Part shown: positions 58,001-62,730 of the stretch, piece after piece
Numbering within the stretch: the first letter of the stretch is position 1
How the letters are laid out: each line of letters starts with the position of its first letter
NCBI GenBank assembly: GCA_965232465.1
Contig: OZ246977.1
Span: forward strand, 1,612,001-1,676,000
DNA from: G965232465 sp965232465
GTDB lineage: Bacteria > Pseudomonadota > Alphaproteobacteria > JAQWUY01
Direction: 5' to 3'
DNA length: 64,000 nucleotides
Notes under the pieces: model-generated
The model's input: only the letters and a program-made list of their open reading frames with translations
Told to the model about the DNA's origin: nothing
Database searches by the model: none
Translations under genes and position numbers: made by a program

Positions 58001-61000
58001 GACAGGCCATCTTTTTTGGAATCTGTGGACACGGTAACAGTTGCATCTACACTACCATCGTATTGCCGTGTGGTTACATTTAATTCACTGGCATCGATAT
58101 ATACGGTGCGTTTCTTGATGGCAACCCCAGTTGTAAAGGCGTTAATTTTGGGGGCATTACTGGTTGCACTAAACAACCCATATACGGGTTTGCCCTTGCC
58201 ATTTTTCACTGTTGCCGTATGTCCCGTCAGCAAGATTTTATTGGCTGATACGGCGGCAGTATCATAGTTTGCCTGCATACTCCCGGTTGCTAAGGTGATT
58301 TCAAATTCTTCGTCATATGTTACCCCAACCGCATCTGATTTTAAAGAAAACTTTAATTCCCCCGATGCCTGATCTGTTGTAAATTGGTCGGTGGCTGTAT
58401 CAACACCTTTAATTTTCAACGATGCCCCCGCCTTGTTGGCGGTTGTTGTGCCATCATATGTTTTGCTAACCGTGGTTAAACCGCTAACATTTAAAGTAAC
58501 TTGGCTACTGGGATCAATAGAATACACAAAGCCTGATTTTCCCTTAATAGCTTTGCTGGTATCGGTTTCGGTGGTGTTTGACGCAAAATCTGTGCCCCCA
58601 TGGGATTTATTAAATTGTACAAAATCATATGCAGTACCCCGATTCCAAAACTTCTTAGCATCATCTAGTGTTTTTGCGTATATCAGAAACCGCCCATTGC
58701 CATCGGAGTTGGTATCGGTGGTATTTAACGACAACACCGCAGGACCGCTTGATTGGTTATCGTAGGTGTGTGCCACCAATTCAATACCCACATCCCCCGT
58801 TTTTAAGTCCTTGGTGGATTTAATATATCCTTTGTTACCGCTATCATCGTCACCAAGGATAACAATTTCTGATTCATGGTTGACATCGGCACCAGTGCCT
58901 TGGTGTATAACACTCACCCGTTCGCCTTCCGCACGCCACAGGGTGATTTTACCCGTATATTTTTTGTTGGCAGTGTTGCCATTTCCTTGCTGCATCTTGA
59001 GTATAACATCGCCGGCGGATGCGGTAAGGGTTTTCCCCCCTTGCACATTAATTTCCGCTTTGCCCGCATCCCGATCGGCAATCACCAATTTTTTATCGCC
59101 ATTGTCCCCATCGGTAATGGCATTGCCCGTATAATTGGCAATCAAATTTATGCCTTTTTTGACTTTTATATCCGCATTGACAAAAATGGACCGTCCCGCA
59201 ATCAGGGTTAATTTCCCATCCCCAGTGGTGGTAAGATCCGCATTAACGGTAATATCGTTGCTGGCAACAATTTTTAAATCCGTCCCTGCGTTTAACTGTG
59301 CCTTATATGCGGATGGGATACTAAATATATCAAACAAGTATGCCGCCCCCCGACCGGCACCGCCAGTAGCATCGCCCGCCGCCCCGACAACCAATTTTTG
59401 GGCACCGTCGGTTAATGCCACCGCCTGTCCGAATCGATCGTCCGCAGCCAGAGTAACCCCAGGTGTATCATTTCCAATGTGGGATACATACGATACCGTA
59501 TTATCCGCATTGACATTAAATAAAAATACCGCACCATACGCCTTGTTATCGCCGGAGACATCCTCAGCTTCGGCTGCCCCAACCGCTAATTTTGTGCCAT
59601 CCCCACTAAACGCAAGGGCACTTCCAAGACCAGCACTGTTAAGAGGAGTACCGCCGGCATCTGTAACCATGTCAAATGTCTTTTCCTTTTCAAGAGTTAA
59701 ATCATTTTTAATTGTAAATATGTGTACCGTATCTTTTCCTGATATATGTGATCCCACTGCCAACTTGGTACCATCTTTATTCATGGCAATCGATCGTCCA
59801 AATTCATCGTCCTCAGCAAGATCAGGCATACCCAAAGTGTTAGTTGTTCCCCCATCAGATAATTTTTTTGCACTTGTTACCGCATTTAAATTATCTAGTT
59901 TTATCAGATACAATCCCCCCGCACTATCTTTGTTATCTGCATCCTGTAAAGCGGGCGAGGTTACAGCTAATGTTGTGCCATCGTCGCTCAGTGCAACACC
60001 CATGCCAAATTCATCATCTTTTGCTATGGTGACTTTACCATCATCAGCAATTTTTACCACATTGGTAGACTGTGAAAAAGTACTGTTAAGGGTATACACA
60101 TATACTTGACCGGTTTTCGTACCATCGCCCGAATTAGATATTGGGGCACCCACCGCTAATTTTGTCCCATCCCCATTTAATGCCACACTTCCACCAAATC
60201 CATCCCCCGCAGATAAATCCGCATCGTCGGCTAATGTCAATTTTAAGGTAATAGTATCGCCCCATTTGGTATTGGCACCCACTGTAAATAGAAACACTGC
60301 CCCTGAATCCGCTTCCCTATTCGAATCCCTAAAGGGGGCACCAACGACCAACTTCGATCCATCATTGCTGATTGCCACCGAACGCCCAAAACCATCTTGA
60401 TCGGCAAGGGTTACCCCCCCCCCCCCATGGGCAATCTTTTTCGCTTGTTCGATATTGCTCCCAAAACCGCCAAGGGTTACATTCTTTGGATCAAGTAAAA
60501 TGATACCCCCGCCCACATTGATGCGTTTTAAACCAAAACTGTCGACTGTGCGTTTGCCGGATATTTCAACCGCACCCCCTGTATTCTTTCCTTGGGCATC
60601 GATTTTGGCATAATTGTTGGTGGTATCCTCCGCCCATACAATCGCCGTTCCCCCCGTGCCATGTGTGGATGATATGTCGATGTGTACCCCCGTACCCAGC
60701 GATGTTTTGGTGGCGGATGCTACATCCGTATTATGCGACCAGCGATTTATAAACAGATGTTGGGTTTTATCGTCAAGCCCACTGGTTTTTGGATCATATG
60801 CACCGCCTTGAAATGCACCGCCAAGCCGAATCCGTCCGCCCTGTGTTTTACCCGATGCGGACAATGTGCCAGAAAACAGCCCAACCAAACCGTTATTATT
60901 GCTGATGTCAATATATCCACCCTTACCCTGTGTGCTATTGGCGGTAAAATTGGCGGATCCCAATACTTTTGTCCCTGATGCACCCGACATGCCACCGATA

Positions 61001-62115
61001 AAGGAAATTTTACCACCGCCCGATGTACCGGATACATCATATGTGGTGCTGGCGTTCAAAATCGCCCCCTGTTGTAGGGCAACGGCAATCGTACCGCCCT
61101 TGCCATTTTTTGCCATTGCCGACACGGTCCCAGAACTGGTCAATTGATCAGTGCTTATGTCAATTGTACCTGCATTGCCTGTGTCTGCATTGGCGGTGAT
61201 TGTTGCCTTGTCGCCCATATTTAAGGCACCACCGCCAATGGAAATAACACCATCCTGTGCAGACACTGTGTTTGCAGAAACTATACCATTTATGGATATG
61301 GTTTGTCGTAAAATATCCGAGGCGTCCGCAACCGTAATATCAATAAAACCGCCATTGGTTTGTATATCCCCATTTAGGTCGATCGTTGCCGATAGTTTGT
61401 TACCATTCGCATCTTGCAGGGTGTTCCACATATCCGTTGGCACCTCGACCCGTAAAAAATCGTTGTCGCCAAATGCCATAATAATCTTTTCACCACCGGC
61501 AAATCCCACCTTGCCCACATGGGCACGGACAATACCGTCGTTTTTCACCGCACCGCCCAGCAATGCCACAAATCCCCCATCATTTACTTGTATGGACCCC
61601 CGATTATCGACAACGCCATTTTTACCATTTTTGGTAAAAGTAAAATCACCGTTTAAGAAATCGTTGTTATCAATATCCAGAGTCGATGCAACAAAATTAC
61701 CGGTGTCGATCACCCCGTCCTTGGTAATCATAATACCATTGGGGTTAATCAAAAATACACTGCCCTTCGCATGGATTTGCCCAGCAATCTGTGTCGTAAC
61801 ATCACCCGTTACCCGGTTTAAGGTTGCGGAATCGGTGCTGGGTTGGTGAAAGTTTACTGTGTTATCCTTACCCACAGAAAAACTGTGCCAATCGATAATA
61901 GCTTTATCTGAGGTTTGATCGATGTGTAACACATCGCCCTTATACTGAATGTGTGCGTCCCCACTGGACACAGATCCCCCTTGGGGTAAATCAGCACCCG
62001 CATAAGACACACCCGTATAAGACACCCCTGCAATCAATAGCCCGGTCGCACACAAAGAGCTGGCGGTTTTTAAGGCGAATTTTACGGATTTTGTAACAGA
62101 TTTTTTATGCAACAT
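43042..62115 (-). CDS. Giant secreted filamentous-haemagglutinin-type adhesin with FG-GAP and MBG/YDG repeats
   Basis: About 6357 residues in one open frame. Residue numbers here count from the ATG at 62121. The ATG at 62115 is preferred as start because AAGGA lies seven bases before it, but only one base before 62121. Residues 1-42 form an extended signal peptide (TGVSYAG end). 43-300 is a two-partner-secretion haemagglutinin domain with NRVTGDV and LINPNGI, 300-540 a beta-helix region, 570-930 six FG-GAP-like repeats, and 1220-6180 about 40 MBG/YDG-type modules. A Ser/Gly linker, a hydrophobic segment (GIAVVAVGVVVA) and a ~110-residue tail follow. I noticed no cysteine after the signal peptide. 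It should be exported through a TpsB-type pore, but none is in the window. A 13-G tract lies in the coding region. Likely cell-surface adhesion. Confidence 0.9.
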   Translation of the reverse strand: MLHKKSVTKSVKFALKTASSLCATGLLIAGVSYTGVSYAGADLPQGGSVSSGDAHIQYKGDVLHIDQTSDKAIIDWHSFSVGKDNTVNFHQPSTDSATLNRVTGDVTTQIAGQIHAKGSVFLINPNGIMITKDGVIDTGNFVASTLDIDNNDFLNGDFTFTKNGKNGVVDNRGSIQVNDGGFVALLGGAVKNDGIVRAHVGKVGFAGGEKIIMAFGDNDFLRVEVPTDMWNTLQDANGNKLSATIDLNGDIQTNGGFIDITVADASDILRQTISINGIVSANTVSAQDGVISIGGGALNMGDKATITANADTGNAGTIDISTDQLTSSGTVSAMAKNGKGGTIAVALQQGAILNASTTYDVSGTSGGGKISFIGGMSGASGTKVLGSANFTANSTQGKGGYIDISNNNGLVGLFSGTLSASGKTQGGRIRLGGAFQGGAYDPKTSGLDDKTQHLFINRWSHNTDVASATKTSLGTGVHIDISSTHGTGGTAIVWAEDTTNNYAKIDAQGKNTGGAVEISGKRTVDSFGLKRINVGGGIILLDPKNVTLGGFGSNIEQAKKIAHGGGGVTLADQDGFGRSVAISNDGSKLVVGAPFRDSNREADSGAVFLFTVGANTKWGDTITLKLTLADDADLSAGDGFGGSVALNGDGTKLAVGAPISNSGDGTKTGQVYVYTLNSTFSQSTNVVKIADDGKVTIAKDDEFGMGVALSDDGTTLAVTSPALQDADNKDSAGGLYLIKLDNLNAVTSAKKLSDGGTTNTLGMPDLAEDDEFGRSIAMNKDGTKLAVGSHISGKDTVHIFTIKNDLTLEKEKTFDMVTDAGGTPLNSAGLGSALAFSGDGTKLAVGAAEAEDVSGDNKAYGAVFLFNVNADNTVSYVSHIGNDTPGVTLAADDRFGQAVALTDGAQKLVVGAAGDATGGAGRGAAYLFDIFSIPSAYKAQLNAGTDLKIVASNDITVNADLTTTGDGKLTLIAGRSIFVNADIKVKKGINLIANYTGNAITDGDNGDKKLVIADRDAGKAEINVQGGKTLTASAGDVILKMQQGNGNTANKKYTGKITLWRAEGERVSVIHQGTGADVNHESEIVILGDDDSGNKGYIKSTKDLKTGDVGIELVAHTYDNQSSGPAVLSLNTTDTNSDGNGRFLIYAKTLDDAKKFWNRGTAYDFVQFNKSHGGTDFASNTTETDTSKAIKGKSGFVYSIDPSSQVTLNVSGLTTVSKTYDGTTTANKAGASLKIKGVDTATDQFTTDQASGELKFSLKSDAVGVTYDEEFEITLATGSMQANYDTAAVSANKILLTGHTATVKNGKGKPVYGLFSATSNAPKINAFTTGVAIKKRTVYIDASELNVTTRQYDGSVDATVTVSTDSKKDGLSAATGNTGVVPADQGASGAKDDTKLKLKIDAGAFVYADKHVFSSGSNGKQLQIGTAGNIVLQGSSKDNYVLKVKDEKGKEQDLAKNIKVENLKGTITKRHLTVSATAANRVYDGTNVIKVSDITYMGWLDSDGSPGDDYPGKIMDGTLYGIVQNGNVGKNKVVHLQGLTLKQKGVASNYILISDTPNKIDITERVLVLDANELDVSTRAYDNTAKATVNIINNKDGFVDLDTSKNTGKISGDTVSLNIDNSGAVGAGAFKFADANVNANKQVSIDQKSKITLTGTDKDNYVLHFTDKTDDTAKALADGGKVKGLTGTISKRIVYIDASELTISARQYDGTTGAVVTVSTDTKKDGLSALDGNTGVVAADQGANGVQDDNKLKLSIGNGAFVYADKNAGANKQLQIGTVGDIVLQGSSKDNYLLKIKDEIGTEKTIAQDIKVQNLKGTISKRKLYLKADDFQIKGANSAVGKQIYDKDVIADVVLKSAGVGFNIDDGTTREAGKAIKGDNIKLNIAAGAFKYANANKGTNKKVLFTGTAGKLTLVKADTSGVDNTGNYELVQYNGNAIANNAEVKVLATGNANLVGEVTARVLVLDASELAVSARQYEGTTKATVNIATNKDGFVALDTGKGTGKINGDTVTLSIDNSGAVGAGAFKFADKDAGTTKPISIDQKSKITLTGTDKDNYVLYFTDKTDDTAKALADGGQVKGLTGAISKRTLTVTGTVASRVYDGSKAVTVSNGSYSGWLAADGTQPSLADAMTGTLTGSVASGSVGTNKAVTLSGLTLKTTGAYKNYVLAYDTTKKTVITKRIVYIDAGELTVSSREYNGTTGAVVTVSTDTKKDGLSAVSGSTGVLAADQGANGVQDDSKLKLAIGNGAFVYADKNAGNSKQLQIGTVGNIKLQGSSKDNYLLQVKDETGTAKTIAQNVKVQNLQGTINKRKLYLKADDFQIKGANSAVGKQIYDKDVTADVVLKSAGVGFNIDDGTTREAGKAIKGDNIKLNIAAGAFKYATANKGTNKKVLFTGTAGKLTLVKSDTSGADNTGNYELVQHDGTAIADNAEVKVLAAGNANLVGEVTARVLVLDASELDISTRVYDGKTKATVKLKTNKDGFVALDTGKGTGKIDGDTVTLSIDNSGAVGAGAFKFSDKNAGNTKQISIDQKSKITLGGTDKDNYVLHFTDKADNTDKLLADGGKVKGLTGAISKRIVYIDASELNVTARQYDGTTSAGVTVSTDTKKDGLSALDGNTGVLAADQGANGVQNDNKLKLAIGNGAFVYADKNAGANKQLQIGTVANIVLQGSSKDNYLLKVKDQSGAVQTLAQNTKVKDLKGTISKRKLYLKADDFQIKGANSVVGKQIYDKTVTADVVLKSAGVGFNIDDGTTREAGKAIKGDNIKLNIAAGAFKYANANKGANKKVLFSGDSSKLTLVKSDTSGADNTGNYELVKHDGTAIANNAEVKVLASGNANLVGEVTARVLVLDSSELSLDARGYDGTAKATVKIATNKDGFVALDTGKGTGKIASDTVTLNIDNSGAVGAGAFKFADANVNANKQVSIDQKSKITLTGTDKDNYVLHFTDKTDDTAKALADGGQVKGLTGAISKRIVYIDASELTISARQYDGTTGAVVTVSTDTKKDGLSALDGNTGVLAADQGANGVQNDNKLKLAIGNGAFVYADKNAGNSKQLQIGTVANIVLQGSSKDNYLLKVKDQSGAVQTLAQNTKVKDLKGTISKRKLYLKADDFQIKDANSVVGKQIYDKTVTADVVLKSAGVGFNIDDGTTREAGKAIKGDNIKLNIAAGAFKYATANKGSNKKVLFTGDSSKLTLVKDDTAGADNTGNYELVKHDGTAIANNAEVKVLASGNANLVGEVTARVLVLDSSELSLDARGYDGTAKATVKIATNKDGFVALDTGKGMGKINGDTVTLNIDNSGAVGAGAFKFANTNAGANKQVSIDQKSKITLTGTDKDNYVLHFTDKTDDTAKALADGGQVKGLTGTISKRIVYIDASELTVTSRAYDGTTGAVVTVSTDTKKDGLSALNGNTGVLAADQKAGGVQDNSKLKLAIGNGAFVYADKNAGNSKQLQIGTAGNIVLQGSSKDNYLLKVKNNTGTVQTIASGGKVQNLKGTISKRIVYIDASELTISSREYDGTTGAVVTVSTDTKKDGLSAVSGNTGVVTVDQGSSGVQDDNKLKLSIGNGAFVYADKNAGANKQLQIGTVGNIVLQGSSKDNYVLKVKDETGTEKTIAQNVKVQNLKGTISKRVVYIDASELTISARQYDGTTGAVVTVSTDTKKDGLSALDGSTGVVAADQGANGVQNDNKLKLSIGNGAFVYADKNAGNNKQLQIGTVGNIKLQGSSKDNYLLQVKDETGAVQTIASGGKVQNLKGTIDKRIVYIDAGELTVSSREYDGTTGAVVTVSTDTKKDGLSAVSGNTGVVTVDQGASGVQNDNKLKLAIGNGAFVYADKNAGANKQLQIGTVGNIVLQGSSKDNYLLKVKDETGTEKTIAQNVKVQNLKGTISKRVVYIDASELTISARQYDGTTGAVVTVSTDTKKDGLSALSGNTGVLAVDQGASGVQDDNKLKLSIGNGAFVYANKNAGANKQLQIGTAGNIVLQGTSKDNYLLKIKDETGAVQTIASGGKVQNLKGTISKRIVYIDASELTVSSREYDGTTGAVVTVSTDTKKDGLSALDGSTGVVTVDQGANGVQDDSKLKLAMGNGAFVYADKNAGANKQLQIGTGANIVLQGSSKDNYLLKVKDKTGTAKTIAQDIKVQNLKGTISKRKLYLKADDFQIKGANSVVGKQIYDKTVTADVVLKSAGVGFNVDGGTTREAGKALKGDNIKLNIADGAFKYANANKGSNKKVLFTGDSSKLTLVKSDTSGADNTGNYELVKHDGTAIANNGEVKVLAAGNATLVGEVTARVLVLDASELDVSTHAYDGTTKATVKLKTNKDGFVALDTGKGTGKIASDAVTLSIDNSGAVGAGAFKFADKNAGNSKQVSIDQKSKITLTGASKDNYVLHFTDKADNTDKLLADGGQVKGLTGTISKHTLIVTGTVGASRVYNGSKVVTVSNGRYSGWLAVDGTQPSLADAMTGTLTGSVTDGSVGTHKAVTLSGLTLSNTGVYKNYVLAYDTTQKIAITKRVLVLDASELDVSTRVYDGTTKATVNIATNKDGFVALDTSKNTGKIASDAVTLSIDNSGAVGAGAFKFADKNAGTTKPISIDQKSKITLTGTDKDNYVLYFTDGADDTAKILADNGQVKGLTGAISKRTLTVTGTVGASRVYNGSKVVTVGNGSYRGWLAVDGTQPSLADAMTGTLTGSVTDGSVGTHKAVTLSGLTLKTTGAYKNYVLAYDTTQKTAITKRVLVLDASELDVSTRVYDGTTKATVKLKTNKDGFVALDTSKNTGKIASDAVTLTIDNSGAVGAGAFKFADKDAGTTKQISIDQKSKITLMGTDKDNYVLYFTDKTDDTAKVLADNGQVKGLTGAISKRTLTVTGTVGASRVYDGSKVVTVGNGSYRGWLAVDGTQPSLADAMTGTLTGSVTDGSVGTHKAVTLSGLTLKTTGAYKNYVLAYDTTQKTAITKRVLVLDASELDVSTRVYDGTTKATVKLKTNQDGFVALDTGKGTGKIDGDTVTLSIDNSGAVGAGAFKFSDKNAGNTKQISIDQKSKITLGGTDKDNYVLHFTDKADNTDKLLADGGKVKGLTGAISKRIVYIDASELNVTARQYDGTTSAGVIVSTDTKKDGLSALNGNTGVLDIDQGASGVQDDNKLKLAIGNGAFVYADKNAGNSKQLQIGTAGNIVLQGSSKDNYLLKIKDETAAVQTIASGGKVQNLKGTIDKRIVYIDAGELTVSSREYDGTMGAVVTVSTDTKKDGLSAVSGSTGVLAADQGANGVQDDSKLKLAIGNGAFVYANKNAGANKQLQIGTVGNIVLQGSSAGNYDLKVKDETGTAKTIAQNIKVQNLKGTIAKRKLYLKADDFQIKGANSVAGKQIYDKTVTADVVLKSAGVGFNMDDGTTRVTGQALKGDNIKLNIAAGAFKYANANKGSNKKVLFGDSSKLTLVKSDTSRADNTGNYELVKHDGTAIATNGEVKVLATGNANLVGEVTARVLVLDSSELSLDARGYDGTSKATVNIATNKDGFVAFDTSKNTGKIASDTVTLNIDNSGAVGAGAFKFADANVNANKQVSIDQKSKITLTGASKDNYVLHFTDKADDTAKILADGGKVKGLTGAISKRIVYIDASELTISARQYDGTTGAGVTVSTDTKKDGLSALSGNTGVLAADQGANGVQDDNKLKLAIGNGAFVYANKNAGNSKQLQIGTVGNIVLQGSSKDNYLLKVKDETGTAKTIAQNIKVQNLKGTINKRIVYVDASELTVSSREYDGTMGAIVTVSTDTKKDGLSALIGNTGVLAADQGASGAKDDSKLKLAIGNGAFVYTDKNAGNSKQLQIGTAGNIVLQGSSKDNYLLKVKDNTGAVQTIAQNVKVQNLKGTINKRAVYIDASELIVTSRQYDGTTDAVVTVSTDTKKDGLSALNGNMGVVAVDQGVNGVQDDSKLKLVIGNGTFVYADKNAGNSKQLQIGTAGNIVLQGSSKDNYLLKVKDNTGAVQTIASGGKVQNLKGTINKRTLTVTTTVGTTREYDGSKGITVGSATYGGWMAADGKLADGMSGALTGTVASVDVGANKAVTLSGLTLKTTGAYKNYALVYDTSKKTTVTQRILTVNINDLTVETRDMDGTKNVPVSVKDGMSGLSGTMASQPLKLQLKTGAFVYKTVDAGADKKVYMGQNDKFVLTSTQSGVKIGNYKLQLASTGTVVNGLQGTVQGSAVDSSGGGSGGGGSGGGGGGGAGIAVVAVGVVVATNFMTGTVAGAAGTGAVGADGVGGVSDEDTDSKSTDPTGALPSVFNGGGLYAHLHGIHVRGITHPQQKSIFTTAQMGVAYNVKYATTYDMALLANNIRVQQVLPLYEMTDDMYESIKQIFVKQGISKDKTPA
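43860..58470 (-). repeat. Array of ~40 MBG/YDG-like modules inside the giant adhesin
   Basis: Four module types, about 16, 10, 6 and 6 copies by my count: A (130 residues, KRIVYIDASEL...YDGTTGAVV), B (127, ARVLVLDASELDVSTR), C (139, KRKLYLKADDFQIKG) and D (94, KRTLTVTGTV...SRVYDGSK). They are arranged in higher orders: a 1188-base A-C-B unit repeats between about 52.1 and 55.7 kb, a 663-base B-D unit repeats three times between about 47.0 and 48.9 kb, and a run of A modules (390 bases each) spans 49.7-52 kb. Neighbouring copies are nearly identical at base level, pointing to recombination or gene conversion. Confidence 0.9.
60414..60426 (-). repeat. 13-base G tract in the giant adhesin coding sequence
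   Basis: On the coding strand, GGGGGGGGGGGGG follows a CAT codon and encodes four glycines in AHGGGGVTL, near residue 567 where the beta-helix region meets the first FG-GAP repeat. The tract leaves the gene in frame in this sequence. Gain or loss of one G would truncate the protein there. Confidence 0.9.
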
Positions 62116-62250
62116 TTTCATTTCCTTACATACTTTCTTTGTTTATATAATAATAAATACTTGTTATAAACCCCCTTATGTATATAGGGTATTTTTGTAT
62201 GACCTTGCCAAAATACCACCCCTTTTCAGTATATGCAATACTTTTTTCTT

Positions 62251-62265
62251 AAAAAAAAAAAAAAA
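62251..62265. repeat. 15-base A/T homopolymer upstream of the giant adhesin gene
   Basis: Fifteen A on the plus strand (T on the transcribed sense) lie about 135-150 bases before the adhesin start, in the otherwise gene-free 62122-62363 interval. They could alter promoter spacing or act as an UP-like element. Weak TATTAT-type sequence lies closer to the gene near 62145. Confidence 0.6.
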
Positions 62266-62363
62266 TACATAAAATCAATAGGTTACAGATATTATACTTT
62301 TTATAATACACTGCATTATGATATATGGGGCATGACACCCCATTGGTATGGTATTATATATGT

Positions 62364-62525
62364 TTATATTTTGGATTTGGATTTTTGCTGTGCAGATTTT
62401 TGCTGTGCGGATTTTTGCCGTGCGGTTTGTCGGGCTTGTTTTGCCCGTATATATTGTTGTGCTTGTTCATAAGGGGTTAATGTTGCCACCTTATGGTAAT
62501 TTTCATTATATTTGCCTACGCCCAT
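62364..62525 (-). CDS. Small basic repeat protein of unknown function
   Basis: 53 residues from the ATG at 62525, which has AAAGGGGAT upstream; an in-frame ATG at 62573 would add 16 residues. The second half is lysine- and glutamine-rich, with a QKSAQ-type unit encoded by three 15-base tandem copies at 62380-62424, ending KSKSKI. No signal peptide or membrane segment. It lies between the autotransporter and the adhesin on the same strand. A nucleic-acid-binding or chance origin are both possible. Confidence 0.4.
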   Translation of the reverse strand: MGVGKYNENYHKVATLTPYEQAQQYIRAKQARQTARQKSAQQKSAQQKSKSKI

Positions 62526-62684
62526 TTGTTTATCCCCTTTGTTTATTTTATATACACTTGGTTTTATACACATTTGCTTGTGTTTTTATGTATGCACAGG
62601 GTATATACTATAAAATTTTTTATAACAATGTGCAACTGTTATTTTTTATCTTGATACGACTGAATCCACTACGACTGAATCCAC

Positions 62685-62709
62685 AAAAAAAGGGGGATAT
62701 ACCCCCCTT
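62685..62709 (-). terminator. Terminator after the autotransporter gene
   Basis: Read leftwards, AAGGGGGG-TATAT-CCCCCTT is followed by TTTTTTT, starting about 22 bases after the autotransporter stop. It separates that gene from the small gene and the adhesin. A 15-base tandem duplication (ACGACTGAATCCACT) lies just beyond at about 62656-62684. Confidence 0.8.
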
Positions 62710-62730
62710 ATTTGCACATGTGCTTATTTT

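Noticed and set aside
43703..58267. Many plus-strand open frames of 60-130 codons opposite the giant adhesin, several of equal length (77, 82 or 96 codons)
   Set aside because: They recur at the spacing of the repeat modules, lack ribosome-binding sites and are mirror images of the adhesin repeats, so they are shadows rather than genes.
59135..60109. 324-codon plus-strand open frame opposite the FG-GAP region
   Set aside because: It lies wholly antisense to the adhesin, with biased composition that follows the coding strand, and shows no recognisable domain.
61151..61849. 232-codon plus-strand open frame opposite the adhesin head
   Set aside because: Same reasoning: antisense to a well-supported haemagglutinin domain; no independent signals.
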